DNA of 64,000 nt from Streptomyces sp. M41(2017). Lineage in GTDB: Bacteria > Actinomycetota > Actinomycetes > Streptomycetales > Streptomycetaceae. The DNA is taken from NCBI RefSeq assembly GCF_002078175.1, contig NZ_MWFK01000001.1, forward strand, positions 4,774,001 through 4,838,000. The letters run 5' to 3'. Position numbers and translations under genes: made by a program. Under the pieces are notes generated by a model. It was not told the origin of the DNA and did no database searches. It was given only the letters and a program-made list of their open reading frames with translations. Shown piece after piece: positions 8,680-17,667 of this stretch (its first letter is position 1; the number at the start of each line of letters is the position of its first letter).

Positions 8680-9459
8680 TCAGGTCCCCGTCCCCGCCGT
8701 CCCCGCCGGGCCTTCCGGCCGCCAGCCGAGTCCCCTGGAGATCCCCCGGGCCGCCAGCCGCACCGCCGGTATCAGGGCCGGGACGCGCGCGCCGGTGTAC
8801 GGGACCACGACCGACACGGCGGCGGCGACCGTTCCGGCCGGGCCGTGGACCGGGGCCGCCACCGACAGGGCGTCGTCCGTGACCTGACGGGCGCTCACCG
8901 CGACGCCGGTGCGGCGCACGTCGGCGAGGGTGCGGCGCAGGAGGTCGGGGTCGGTGATCGTGTGCGCGGTGAACGCCGCCAACGGGCCCGCGCAGTAGGT
9001 GTCCTGGAGTGCCGCGGCCTCGTGGGCGAGCAGCGCGAGGCCGACGCCGGTCGCGTGCAGGGGCCAGCGCGCGCCCACCTGGATCCGGACGCCGACGGCC
9101 GAACGCCCCGAGATCCACTCGATGTAGACGACCTCGTCCCCGTCCCGGACCGCCAACTGGACGTTCTCGTGGGTCGCTTCGTACAGGTCCTCCAGATACG
9201 GCAGGGCCACCTGCCGCAGCGCCAGACCGCGCGGTGCGAGCGCCGCCGTCTCCCACAGACGCAGCCCCACGTGGTAGACGCCGTCCGCGTCCCGTTCCAG
9301 CGCGCCCCACGTGGTCAGGGCGGCCGCCAGCCGGTGGGCGGTGGTGAGGCTGAGGCCGGCCCTCCGGCTGATCGCCGTGAGCGACAGCGCCGGGTGGGCG
9401 TGGTCGAAAGCGGCGAGCACGGCGAGGAGCCGCTCGGGCGCGGACCGGCCGCCGGTCAT
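8680..9459 (-). CDS. IclR-family transcriptional regulator
   Basis: A 259-aa regulator with an N-terminal winged HTH (LSLTAISRRAGLSLTTAHRLAAAL) and the IclR effector domain (ATHENVQLAVRDGDEVVYIEW, then HATGVGLALLA and VSVVVPYTG). Its ATG overlaps the stop of the upstream MarR gene by four bases (ATGA), so the two are co-translated. The pair diverges from a CoA-dependent catabolic operon, which suggests dual control: IclR sensing the substrate or an intermediate and MarR sensing a CoA ester or ligand. It converges with the methyltransferase gene after a 21-bp gap. Confidence 0.88.
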   Translation of the reverse strand: MTGGRSAPERLLAVLAAFDHAHPALSLTAISRRAGLSLTTAHRLAAALTTWGALERDADGVYHVGLRLWETAALAPRGLALRQVALPYLEDLYEATHENVQLAVRDGDEVVYIEWISGRSAVGVRIQVGARWPLHATGVGLALLAHEAAALQDTYCAGPLAAFTAHTITDPDLLRRTLADVRRTGVAVSARQVTDDALSVAAPVHGPAGTVAAAVSVVVPYTGARVPALIPAVRLAARGISRGLGWRPEGPAGTAGTGT

Positions 9460-9884
9460 GCGTTCGGTTCGATGTCCGCGATCCGTTGCAGCAGCGCGTG
9501 CAGGGTCGCGCGCTCGGCGGTGCCCAGGGGCTCCAGCAGGTCGTTCGTCACACGCAGCCCCGCCTCGTCCGTGTCGCGCAGGAAGGCCCGCCCGTCCTCG
9601 GTGAGCACGACGACGCGGCTGCGCCGGTCGTCGGGGGAGGGGCGCCGCTCCGCGAAACCGAGCCTCTCCAGGTCGTCGACCAGCCCGACGATCGCACTCG
9701 GGTCGTAACCGAGCCGCGTGCTCAGCTCCCTCTGCAGCGCGCCCTCCGAGCCGGCGAGGAAGCGCAACAACGCGTAGTGGCGCAGCCGCAGTCCCGACTC
9801 CTGGAGGAACGCGTTGAACAACTGCCCGGAGCGCAGGCCGAGCCGGTAGAGCAGGTAGCCGGTGTCCGCGTGGAGTCCGCGCAT
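9456..9884 (-). CDS. MarR-family transcriptional regulator
   Basis: A 142-aa winged-helix regulator. The central HTH is LSTRLGYDPSAIVGLVDDLE and the wing carries the typical RRPSPDDRRSRVVVLTEDG. It is the first gene of a MarR-IclR bicistron and is divergent from the SDR-led operon. The intergenic region contains paired ACAACTATTG repeats overlapping the operon promoter, which are plausible MarR operators. MarR proteins beside aromatic or acyl-CoA catabolic operons usually respond to a CoA thioester or the free acid; that is an analogy, not something shown here. Confidence 0.9.
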   Translation of the reverse strand: MRGLHADTGYLLYRLGLRSGQLFNAFLQESGLRLRHYALLRFLAGSEGALQRELSTRLGYDPSAIVGLVDDLERLGFAERRPSPDDRRSRVVVLTEDGRAFLRDTDEAGLRVTNDLLEPLGTAERATLHALLQRIADIEPNA

Positions 9885-10031
9885 CCACGGCTCCCGCGCG
9901 TCGATCCGGACGGGGGCTGCTGCCTGGTCGGTGGCGCGCTGCTGGCCTGCGATGACGGACTCCCTGGGGCCGGGCCCCGGGCGGGGCGGTTCGGACGTGC
10001 GGCACCAGCATGCCGCACGGAACGGGCTTCA

Positions 10032-10067
10032 ACAACTATTGACGTCGACAACTATTGCTCTTAGCTT
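10032..10067 (+). promoter_or_regulatory. Promoter with embedded 10-bp direct repeats
   Basis: ACAACTATTG occurs twice, at 10032-10041 and 10048-10057 (16-bp period). A sigma-70-like promoter overlaps it: -35 TTGACG (10039-10044), 17-bp spacer, -10 TAGCTT (10062-10067), with the SDR start about 40 bp further on. The partial dyad TTGACGTCGACAA lies between the repeats. Binding here would block RNA polymerase, so this is a likely operator for the MarR or IclR protein. Confidence 0.65.
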
Positions 10068-10105
10068 CGATCTCGGAAGCCGCACCGCATCGAAGGGACC
10101 CTCTC

Positions 10106-11023
10106 GTGCCCAGCATCGATCTCACCGGCAAGGCCGCCGTCGTCACCGGCAGCGGCCGTGGCCTCGGACTCGCCTACGCCCGGGCCCTCGCCGCCGCCGG
10201 CGCCCGCGTGGTCGTCAACGACCTCGACGAGGACGTGGCCCGGCAGGCCGTGAAGTCCATCACCGCGGCCGGCGGGGAGGCCGTGGCGGAGGTGGTGGCG
10301 GTCGGTACGGCGGAGGCCGCCGACCGTCTTGTCGACCGTGCCGTAAGGGAGTTCGGACGGATCGACGTCCTGGTCACCAACGCGGGCATCCTGCGGGACA
10401 AGGTCCTGTGGAAGATGACCGACGAGGACTTCGACGCGGTGGTCACCACTCATCTGAAGGGCACCTTCACCTGTGCCCGTGCCGCCGCCGTCCGGATGCG
10501 CGAGCAGGGGGAGGGCGGCAGTCTGATCCTCGTCGGCTCGCCCGCCGGACAGCGCGGGAACTTCGGCCAGACGAACTACGCCGCGGCGAAGGCGGGTGTC
10601 GCCGCCATGGCCCGTACCTGGTCGATGGAGCTGGGCCGCGCCGGCATCACCGTCAACGCGATCGTGCCGGTCGCCGCCACGGCCATGACCGAGACGATCC
10701 CGGCGTTCGCGCCGTACGTCGAGGCCCTGCGTGACGGCACCCCGCTCCCGGACTTCCTGCGCAGGGGCGAGGGCTTCGGCACCGCCGAGGACTGCGCGGC
10801 CCTGGTCCCCTTCCTCGCCTCCGACGCCGCCCGCGGGATCACCGGACAGGCCATCGGGATCGGCGGTGACAAAGTCGCCCTCTGGTCCCATCCGCAGGAG
10901 ATCAAGGCGGCCTACGCGGACGGCGGCTGGACCCCCGAGGCCCTGGCCGACGCGTGGCCGGGGACGCTCGGCGCCGAACCGCAGACCGTCGGCATCCCCG
11001 CGCCGAAGCTGCCGGTGGCGTGA
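10106..11023 (+). CDS. SDR-family oxidoreductase (FabG / hydroxyacyl-CoA dehydrogenase-like)
   Basis: A 305-aa classical short-chain dehydrogenase that probably oxidises or reduces a hydroxyacyl or ring alcohol with NAD(P). It shows the cofactor loop VVTGSGRGLGLAYA, the NAG stabilising motif (LVTNAGILRD), the catalytic Ser in LVGSPAG and the YxxxK pair in NYAAAKAG. GTG 10106 follows GAAGGGA. It heads a four-gene operon with an amidohydrolase, an acyl-CoA ligase and a MaoC hydratase, all spaced within 10 bp or overlapping. Together they suggest activation to a CoA ester, hydration, dehydrogenation and a hydrolytic step in breakdown of a carboxylic acid. Confidence 0.88.
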   Translation: MPSIDLTGKAAVVTGSGRGLGLAYARALAAAGARVVVNDLDEDVARQAVKSITAAGGEAVAEVVAVGTAEAADRLVDRAVREFGRIDVLVTNAGILRDKVLWKMTDEDFDAVVTTHLKGTFTCARAAAVRMREQGEGGSLILVGSPAGQRGNFGQTNYAAAKAGVAAMARTWSMELGRAGITVNAIVPVAATAMTETIPAFAPYVEALRDGTPLPDFLRRGEGFGTAEDCAALVPFLASDAARGITGQAIGIGGDKVALWSHPQEIKAAYADGGWTPEALADAWPGTLGAEPQTVGIPAPKLPVA

Positions 11024-11907
11024 TGACGCATGCTCCGAACCTCGACGAACTGGTCGCGATCGACGTCCACACCCACGCCGAGGTGTCCTCCAAGGGGCAC
11101 TCCTCGCTCGGCGACGACCTGCACGACGCCTCCAGCGCCTACTTCAAGGTCGAGGGCAGACGGAAGCCGACCCTGGAGGAGACGGCGGCGTACTACCGCG
11201 AACGGAGGATGGCCGCCGTCGTGTTCACCGTGGACGCCGAGTCCGCCACCGGCACCGAGCCCGTCCCGAACGAGGAGGTCGCCGAGGCGGCCGCCGCCCA
11301 CCCGGACGTACTGATCCCCTTCGCCTCCATCGACCCCTTCCGCGGGAAGGCCGGCGTGCGCCAGGCCCGGCGGCTGGTCGAGGAGTACGGGGTGAAGGGC
11401 TTCAAGTTCCACCCCAGCATCCAGGGCTTCTTCCCCGACGACCGCGCCGTCGCGTACGGGCTCTACGAGGTCATCGAGGAGACCGGCACCATCGCCCTCT
11501 TCCACACCGGGCAGACCGGCATCGGCGCCGGGGTGCCGGGCGGCGGCGGGATCCGCCTCAAGTACTCCAACCCGCTGCACGTGGACGACGTCGCCGCGGA
11601 CTTCCCCCACCTCAAGATCATCCTGGCGCATCCGTCGTTCCCCTGGCAGGACGAGGCCCTCGCCATCGCCACCCACAAACCGGGCGTGCACATCGACCTG
11701 TCCGGCTGGTCACCGAAGTACTTCCCGCCCCAACTCGTGCAGTACGCCAACACGTTGCTGAAGGACAAGGTCCTCTTCGGCTCCGACTATCCCGTCCTCA
11801 CCCCGGACCGCTGGCTCGCCGACTTCGAGAAGCTCCCGGTCAAGGACGAGGTCAGGCCGAAGATCCTCAAGGAGAACGCGGCCCGGCTCCTCGGACTCAC
11901 ACCGTAA
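11023..11907 (+). CDS. Amidohydrolase 2 family metal-dependent hydrolase
   Basis: A 294-aa TIM-barrel hydrolase or decarboxylase of the amidohydrolase_2 family. Visible metal ligands are the HxH of AIDVHTHAEV, further histidines in FKFHPSIQGF and LAHPSFPWQ, and the terminal Asp of FGSDYPVLTPDRW. The ATG overlaps the SDR stop (ATGA), so the two are coupled. Family members include hydrolases, ACMSD-like decarboxylases and ring-cleavage-product hydratases. Which of these it is cannot be told from sequence alone. The operon context favours cleavage or decarboxylation of a CoA-pathway intermediate. Confidence 0.85.
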   Translation: MTHAPNLDELVAIDVHTHAEVSSKGHSSLGDDLHDASSAYFKVEGRRKPTLEETAAYYRERRMAAVVFTVDAESATGTEPVPNEEVAEAAAAHPDVLIPFASIDPFRGKAGVRQARRLVEEYGVKGFKFHPSIQGFFPDDRAVAYGLYEVIEETGTIALFHTGQTGIGAGVPGGGGIRLKYSNPLHVDDVAADFPHLKIILAHPSFPWQDEALAIATHKPGVHIDLSGWSPKYFPPQLVQYANTLLKDKVLFGSDYPVLTPDRWLADFEKLPVKDEVRPKILKENAARLLGLTP

Positions 11908-11917
11908 GGGGCCCACG

Positions 11918-13420
11918 ATGCGCAACGAGGGACTGGGGTCGTGGCCCGCACGCCGGGCCCGCAAAACCCCGCACCGCACCGCCCTGATCCACGGCGACTC
12001 CACCACGGACTACGCGGAACTCCACACGCGCAGCACCCGGCTGGCGCACGCCCTCCGTGCCCTGGGTGTCCGCCCCGGCGACCGGATCGCCTATCTCGGC
12101 CCCAACCACCCCTCCTACCTGGAGACCCTGTTCGCCTCGGGCGTCCTCGGCGCGGTCTTCGTGCCGCTCAACCCGCGTCTCGCCGGACCCGAGATCGCCC
12201 ACCAGCTCACCGATTCCGGCGCGCGGGCCCTCGTGTACGCCCCCGGCCTCACCGGCCTGGTCGCCGGGCTGCCGGGCGGTGGCGAGGTCCGTACGTACAT
12301 CGATGTCGGCCGGACCTACGAGGAGTTGATCGCCGGAGCGTCCGAGGAGCCGATCGACCAGCCCGTCACCGCCGACGACACCTGCATCATCATGTACACC
12401 TCGGGCACCACGGGCCGTCCCAAGGGCGCGATGCTCACCCATGGCAACCTCACCTGGAACGCCGTCAACGTCCTCGTCGACCACGACCTCACCGCCGACG
12501 AGCGCGCCCTGGTGTCCGCCCCGTTGTTCCACACGGCCGGTCTGAACATGCTCACCCTCCCGGTGATCCTCAAGGGCGGAACCTGCGTCCTCACCGAGTC
12601 CTTCGACCCGGCCGCCACCCTCGACCTCGTCGAACGGCACCGCATCACGTTCATGTTCGGTGTACCCACCATGTTCGACCGGGTGGCCCGACACCCGCGC
12701 TGGGCCGAGGCCGACCTGTCCTCGCTGCGCATCCTCACCTGCGGCGGCTCACCCGTACCGACTCCGCTCATCGCCGCCTACCAGCGACGAGGGCTGACCT
12801 TCCTCCAGGGGTACGGCATGACCGAGGCCGCCCCCGGCACCCTCTTCCTCGACGCGGAGCACGCCGTCGAGAAGGCAGGATCGGCGGGCGTGCCGCACTT
12901 CTTCAGCGACGTCCGCGTGGTCCGGCCGGACCTGACACCGGTCGGCGCCGGCGAGACGGGGGAGGTCGTCGTGCGCGGACCGCACGTCATGCCCGGCTAC
13001 TGGGGCCTGCCCGAGGAGACGGCGGCCGTCTTCACCGACGGATGGTTCCGCAGCGGGGACGCCGCCCGCGTCGACGACGACGGCTACGTCTTCATCGTGG
13101 ACCGCCTCAAGGACATGATCATCTCCGGTGGGGAGAACATCTATCCCGCCGAGATCGAGGATCTCCTGCTCGCCCACCCCGGCATCGCCGAGTGCGCCGT
13201 GATCGGTGTCGCCGACTCCCGTTGGGGCGAGGTTCCCCGCGCCGTCGTCGTCCCCCGCGCCGGCGCCGAGCTGGACCCGGACGAGGTCCTCGCCTCGCTC
13301 GCCGGCAGTCTCGCCCGCTACAAGATCCCGAAATCGGTGGTCGTCACCGACGAACTGCCCCGCACCGCCTCCGGAAAGCTCCTCAAGTCCCGCGTCCGTA
13401 CCCGCTACGGCACCCCCTAA
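11918..13420 (+). CDS. Acyl-CoA synthetase (AMP-forming, ANL family)
   Basis: A 500-aa adenylate-forming ligase that activates a carboxylic acid to its CoA thioester. The P-loop-like AMP motif YTSGTTGRPKGAM is at about residues 160-172, the A5 motif GYGMTEAAPGT follows, then the hinge motif with DRLKDMIISGGENIYPAEIE, and the C-terminal catalytic lysine is in PRTASGKLLK. Length and motifs are complete. It starts 10 bp after the amidohydrolase stop behind AAGGGG. The family covers medium- and long-chain fatty, aryl and other acids; the substrate here is unknown. Confidence 0.9.
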   Translation: MRNEGLGSWPARRARKTPHRTALIHGDSTTDYAELHTRSTRLAHALRALGVRPGDRIAYLGPNHPSYLETLFASGVLGAVFVPLNPRLAGPEIAHQLTDSGARALVYAPGLTGLVAGLPGGGEVRTYIDVGRTYEELIAGASEEPIDQPVTADDTCIIMYTSGTTGRPKGAMLTHGNLTWNAVNVLVDHDLTADERALVSAPLFHTAGLNMLTLPVILKGGTCVLTESFDPAATLDLVERHRITFMFGVPTMFDRVARHPRWAEADLSSLRILTCGGSPVPTPLIAAYQRRGLTFLQGYGMTEAAPGTLFLDAEHAVEKAGSAGVPHFFSDVRVVRPDLTPVGAGETGEVVVRGPHVMPGYWGLPEETAAVFTDGWFRSGDAARVDDDGYVFIVDRLKDMIISGGENIYPAEIEDLLLAHPGIAECAVIGVADSRWGEVPRAVVVPRAGAELDPDEVLASLAGSLARYKIPKSVVVTDELPRTASGKLLKSRVRTRYGTP

Positions 13421-13429
13421 GGAAGACGC

Positions 13430-13885
13430 ATGAGCATTACCGTGAACGGCCTCGACGAACTCCGCGCCCTCGCCGGGCGCGACCTCGGCACCAGCGACTG
13501 GATCGAGGTCACCCAGGAGCGGATCGACACCTTCGCCGACGCCACCGGCGACCACCAGTGGATCCACGTCGATCCGGAGCGCGCGAAGGCGGGTCCGTTC
13601 GGCGCCCCCATCGCCCACGGTCATCTGACCCTGTCCCTCTTCATCCCCCTCTTCACCTCGCTCCTCGACGTCGGGGGCGTGACCACGAAAGTCAACTACG
13701 GGCTGAACAAGGTGCGTTTTCCCGCGCCCGTGAAGGCGGGCTCACGCATCCGGCTGGCCGCGCGGCTCGCCTCGGTCGAGGACGTGCCCGGCGGGGTGCA
13801 GATCGCCGTCGACGGCACGGTCGAGACCGACGGCGGCGGCAAACCCGCCGCCGTCCTCCAGAGCCTGTCCCGGTTCTACGCCTGA
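13430..13885 (+). CDS. MaoC-family (R)-specific enoyl-CoA hydratase
   Basis: A 151-aa hot-dog-fold protein. The hydratase-2 active-site pair is in DATGDHQWIHVD (Asp-x4-His), followed by the conserved PIAHGHLTLSL loop. It would hydrate a 2-enoyl-CoA to an (R)-3-hydroxyacyl-CoA, which fits the SDR at the head of the operon. It is the last gene of the operon, starting 10 bp after the ligase stop behind AAGGAAG. It converges with the next gene after 21 bp. Confidence 0.9.
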   Translation: MSITVNGLDELRALAGRDLGTSDWIEVTQERIDTFADATGDHQWIHVDPERAKAGPFGAPIAHGHLTLSLFIPLFTSLLDVGGVTTKVNYGLNKVRFPAPVKAGSRIRLAARLASVEDVPGGVQIAVDGTVETDGGGKPAAVLQSLSRFYA

Positions 13886-13906
13886 CCGCCCGCACCGGGC
13901 CGCCGG

Positions 13907-14752
13907 CTACCGCAGCCGGTACGCGTACACGGAGGTCGCGACGGCGCACACGCCCGGCTGGACGACCTGGGCGCGCAGTGTCCCGCTCGCCGTGTCGTAG
14001 TCGACGCCCTCCGCCTCGTACGTCCCGTCGCACACCCCGCGTTGCGGCAGGGCGAAGAGACTGGTGACGTGCCCGGTGACGGAGCTGCCGTCCACCGCGT
14101 GCTCCAGGTCGACCTGGAGCAGCGGCCGGTCCTCCGGGAACAGGGCGCGCGAACCGTCGTCCGAGGCGCACAGCAGTCGGGTGGCGTCGACGAAGTCGCA
14201 GCCCTGGATGTCGCGGACGGGTCGGTCGAGCGTGATCGGACCGGCCTGCGGCAGGGCGCCGCCGGTGCGCGGGGTCGACGGGTTCAGCAGCGGGGCCGGG
14301 AACACCTGGAGCCGGTCCTGGTCGCCCCACTCGCCCGACACCAGCCACTGTCCGTCCGGCGACACCGTGGCGAAGGAGTTGTTCAGCTTCTCGCCCGGGT
14401 CGAGCCGGTGGACGTACTCGTAGCGCTTCCCGGCGGGGGTGGTGACGGCGAACATCTTCGTCGTCGCGGAGTCGGGCCCCTGATAGGCGTCGAACACGTT
14501 GCCCTGGGCGATGTCGGGGTCGCCCACGTGGTTCCAGCCCTTGATCCGCAGGCCGAGGGGGATGCTGAGCAGCCCGCGGTGCAGCAGCGACCCGTCCGCC
14601 CGGCTCGCCAGGCCCTGTCCGCCGCTCAGCGAGTCGACGTACGAGGTGCCGGCCTCGGTCCACACAGGCGCTCCCGACGCCGCGGCCGACGATCCCAGAC
14701 CGAGCGAGAACGCTCCCAACAGGCTTACCAGCGTGACTAGTTGACGTTTCAT
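13907..14752 (-). CDS. Secreted protein of unknown function
   Basis: A 281-aa protein with a clear signal peptide (MKRQLVTLVSLLGAFSLGLG, cleavage near AAASG). I do not recognise the family. The mature part has several short beta-rich segments with recurring W/G/D turns (RIKGWNHVGDPDIAQGNVFDAYQ, VSPDGQWLVSGEWGDQDRLQVF, IQGCDFVDATRLLCASDDGSRALF), which suggests a beta-propeller of the kind seen in secreted actinobacterial proteins. It has cysteines that could form disulfides. ATG 14752 has GGAAGG six bases upstream. No neighbour hints at its role. Confidence 0.8.
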   Translation of the reverse strand: MKRQLVTLVSLLGAFSLGLGSSAAASGAPVWTEAGTSYVDSLSGGQGLASRADGSLLHRGLLSIPLGLRIKGWNHVGDPDIAQGNVFDAYQGPDSATTKMFAVTTPAGKRYEYVHRLDPGEKLNNSFATVSPDGQWLVSGEWGDQDRLQVFPAPLLNPSTPRTGGALPQAGPITLDRPVRDIQGCDFVDATRLLCASDDGSRALFPEDRPLLQVDLEHAVDGSSVTGHVTSLFALPQRGVCDGTYEAEGVDYDTASGTLRAQVVQPGVCAVATSVYAYRLR

Positions 14753-15103
14753 CAGCAACCTTCCGCAGCGCGACGGACACCGGGCTGGAATGGAATCACG
14801 GGGTGCCCGGCCACGCGTAGGGCCCAGGACCACTTGTGGGGACCGCTCCGAGCGGCTAGGCGGCGTCCGGGGACCGCCCCCACGGCGCTGCGGGGAAAGC
14901 CGGACGGCGCCGAGTACTGTTCACGGCGTGCCGGCGGAGCGACGACACCGGCCACGGGACCGGGACGTGTGACGTGGGACGACGCGGGAGCCCCTGGCCC
15001 GGTGACGCGGTCCGCCCGGGAAGGAACGGGCGTCCGGGCGGCCGTGGCGTGACCCTCGCCGCGCGGCCCGCGGCCCCGGACGAACTGCGAAGGTGGTACT
15101 TGC

Positions 15104-16441
15104 GTGAGGCTGACCATTCTCGGCGGCGGCGGATTCCGTGTCCCCCTCGTCCACGGGGCGCTCCTCGGTGACCGCGCCGAGGGCCGCGTCACCCAGGTCG
15201 TGCTGCACGACCTCGACGCGGACCGGCTCTCCGCCGTGGCCCGGGTCCTCGCCGAACAGGCGGCGGACGTGCCCGACGCGCCGGAGGTGACGGTCACCAC
15301 CGACCTCGACGAGGCCCTGCGCGGCGCCGACTTCGTGTTCTCCGCGATCCGGGTCGGCGGCCTGGAGGGACGTGCCGCCGACGAGCGGGTCGCCCTCGAC
15401 CTGGGAGTCCTCGGCCAGGAGACGGTCGGCGCCGGAGGCATCGCCTACGGCCTGCGGACCGTGCCCGTCGCCGACGACATCGCGCGGCGCGTGGCCCGCC
15501 TCGCGCCCGACGCCTGGGTCATCAACTTCACCAACCCGGCGGGCCTGGTCACCGAGGCCATGTCCCGCCACCTCGGCGACCGGGTGATCGGGATCTGCGA
15601 CTCGCCGGTGGGCCTCGGCCGCCGGATCGCCCGGGTCCTCGGCGCCGATCCGCGCGAGGCGTTCATCGACTACGTCGGGCTCAACCACCTCGGCTGGGTA
15701 CGGGGTCTGCGCGTCGCGGGCCGCGACGAACTCCCGCGCCTGCTCGCCGATCCCGCCCTGCTCGGTTCCTTCGAGGAGGGGAGGCTCTTCGGCACCGAGT
15801 GGCTCCAGTCGCTCGGCGCGATCCCCAACGAGTACCTGCACTACTACTACTTCAACCGCGAGACCGTCCGCGCCTATCAGCAGGCCGACCGGACCCGCGG
15901 AGCGTTCCTGCGCGACCAACAGGCCGGTTTCTACGACGAGATGAAGCGGCCGGACGCCGCCGCACTGAGCGCCTGGGACCGGACGCGCGCCGAACGCGAG
16001 GCCACCTACATGGCGGAGAACAGGGACGCGGCCGGCGCCGGCGAGCGGGAGGCGGACGACCTGTCGGGCGGTTACGAGAAGGTGGCGCTCGCCCTGATGC
16101 GGGCCATCGCCCGCGACGAGCGCACCACCCTGATCCTCAACGTCCGCAACCGGGGGACGCTCGCGGCCCTCGACAGCGAGGCCGTCATCGAGGTGCCCTG
16201 CCTGGTCGACGCGAACGGCGCCCACCCCGTTGCCGTCGACCCGCTGCCCGGCCACGCCACCGGCCTGGTGTGCGCGGTCAAGGCCGTCGAGCGCGAGGTG
16301 CTCTCCGCCGCCGCGTCCGGGTCCCGCACGACCGCGGTGAAGGCCTTCGCCCTGCACCCGCTCGTGGACTCCGTGAACGTGGCCCGCGCCCTGGTCGACG
16401 GCTACACGGCCGTGCACCCGGGCCTCGGCTACCTCACGTAG
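15104..16441 (+). CDS. GH4 family 6-phospho-beta-glucosidase / glycosidase
   Basis: A 445-aa NAD+- and Mn2+-dependent glycosidase of family GH4, which uses an oxidation-elimination mechanism. The N-terminal dinucleotide loop is LTILGGGGFR. Family motifs are INFTNPAGLVTEA, the metal-site Cys in GICDSPVG and the His in YVGLNHLGWVRG. GTG 15104 has a GAAGGTGG site. GH4 enzymes usually act on 6-phospho-sugars imported by a PTS, but no PTS gene is near, so the actual substrate is open. The 270 bp upstream hold no other gene that I can support. Confidence 0.9.
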   Translation: MRLTILGGGGFRVPLVHGALLGDRAEGRVTQVVLHDLDADRLSAVARVLAEQAADVPDAPEVTVTTDLDEALRGADFVFSAIRVGGLEGRAADERVALDLGVLGQETVGAGGIAYGLRTVPVADDIARRVARLAPDAWVINFTNPAGLVTEAMSRHLGDRVIGICDSPVGLGRRIARVLGADPREAFIDYVGLNHLGWVRGLRVAGRDELPRLLADPALLGSFEEGRLFGTEWLQSLGAIPNEYLHYYYFNRETVRAYQQADRTRGAFLRDQQAGFYDEMKRPDAAALSAWDRTRAEREATYMAENRDAAGAGEREADDLSGGYEKVALALMRAIARDERTTLILNVRNRGTLAALDSEAVIEVPCLVDANGAHPVAVDPLPGHATGLVCAVKAVEREVLSAAASGSRTTAVKAFALHPLVDSVNVARALVDGYTAVHPGLGYLT

Positions 16442-16479
16442 CCGGCGCCGGCGGCCTCCCGGGTCCGACGCCCCCCGCG

Positions 16480-17529
16480 TCAGGGACTTGGCGAGGAGGG
16501 TGTCGTCGGGTCGTCCGGCAGGCCGCGCAGCCCCGCCTCCGCGCGGGCGACCGCCGTGGGGTGGCCGAAGAAGCCGGGCAGCCCGCCGGTGTGCAGGAAC
16601 ACGGTGCGCTGCCCGGGGGTGATGTCGCCGTCCGTGACGGCGGCGGCCAGCCCGGCCAGGGCCCGGCCGGTGTAGACCGGGTCGAGGACGATGCCCTCCG
16701 TCCGCGCGGCCAGGGTCAGGGCGTTCATGACGGGTTCGGTGAGCGTGGCGTATCCCGCCCCGACCTGGTCGTTGCGCACCCTGAGCGCGCGCGGGTCGCA
16801 GGGCCTGCCGCACAGCCGGGACACCAGGTCCGCGACGGTCCGGGCGGGCTCGTCGACGGCGCCGACGTGCACGCCGAGGACCCGCTCGTCGCCCAGCCCG
16901 GCGACGAGCCCCGCCATCGTGCCGCCCGAGCCGAGCGCGACGACCACGCTCGCCACGTCCGGTGCCTGGTCGATGATCTCGTTCGCGCACTCGGCGTAGC
17001 CTCGGGCGCCCAGCGGGCTGGAACCGCCGAAGGGGATCAGCGCCGGGACCTCTCCGGCCGCCCGCAGTTCCTCCGCCACCTGCTCCGCCCGTGCCGCGAG
17101 GCGGGTGCGGTCGCCCTCCCAGACGACCCGCGCGCCGAGGAGGCCGTCGAGCGCGAGGTTGCCCGAGGCGGTGTTCGCGGGGGCACCGGCGGGCCCGGAC
17201 TCCGGAGGCGGGCCCGCGAGGACGAGGACCACCCGCAGGCCCAGCCGGGCGCCCGCGGCCGCCGTCAGCCGGGCGTGGTTGGACTGCGCCGCACCGGTCG
17301 TCACCAGCACGGTGGCGCCGTCGGCGAGTGCCGCGCCGCAGGTCCACTCCAGCTTGCGGATCTTGTTGCCGCCGCCGCCCGGACCGGTCAGGTCGTCGCG
17401 TTTGACCCACAGGTCGTGGGGGCGGAGGCCGAGCGCCGCCGCGAGCCGGGGAGCCGGTTCGAGGGGAGTGGGCCAACTGCCCAGTCGGGCGCGGGGCGGG
17501 GTGTCCCCCTCGGAGAGCGTGCTGGTCAC
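16480..17529 (-). CDS. D-cysteine desulfhydrase / ACC deaminase-family PLP enzyme
   Basis: A 349-aa fold-type II PLP enzyme. The cofactor lysine is in GGGGNKIRKLEW, the phosphate or substrate-binding asparagine stretch is TTGAAQSNHARLTAAAGARL, and the glycine-rich PLP-phosphate loop is VVALGSGGTMAGLVAG. Members deaminate D-cysteine, L-cysteate or 1-aminocyclopropane-1-carboxylate. Without structural comparison these cannot be separated, though D-cysteine desulfhydrase is the most common assignment. It is a single gene, convergent with GH4. Confidence 0.87.
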   Translation of the reverse strand: MTSTLSEGDTPPRARLGSWPTPLEPAPRLAAALGLRPHDLWVKRDDLTGPGGGGNKIRKLEWTCGAALADGATVLVTTGAAQSNHARLTAAAGARLGLRVVLVLAGPPPESGPAGAPANTASGNLALDGLLGARVVWEGDRTRLAARAEQVAEELRAAGEVPALIPFGGSSPLGARGYAECANEIIDQAPDVASVVVALGSGGTMAGLVAGLGDERVLGVHVGAVDEPARTVADLVSRLCGRPCDPRALRVRNDQVGAGYATLTEPVMNALTLAARTEGIVLDPVYTGRALAGLAAAVTDGDITPGQRTVFLHTGGLPGFFGHPTAVARAEAGLRGLPDDPTTPSSPSP

Positions 17530-17576
17530 CGCGGGCCTTTCTGCTGACGCCGGTCGTGCGGGGAGCGTAACGCGAC

Positions 17577-17602
17577 GGGCCGCCCGGAGATCCGGGCGGC
17601 CC
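17577..17602 (-). terminator. Strong hairpin terminator downstream of chitinase
   Basis: A perfect 12-bp stem: GGGCCGCCCGGA (17577-17588), loop GA, TCCGGGCGGCCC (17591-17602). It lies 65 bp beyond the stop of the GH18 gene on the minus strand and just before the desulfhydrase start at 17529, so it insulates the two. Confidence 0.75.
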
Positions 17603-17667
17603 GCCGCGTCGTCGCGTTGTCCGGCGGCCCCGCGAGGCGAGGACGACCCGCAGGCCCGCTGCCGGCC

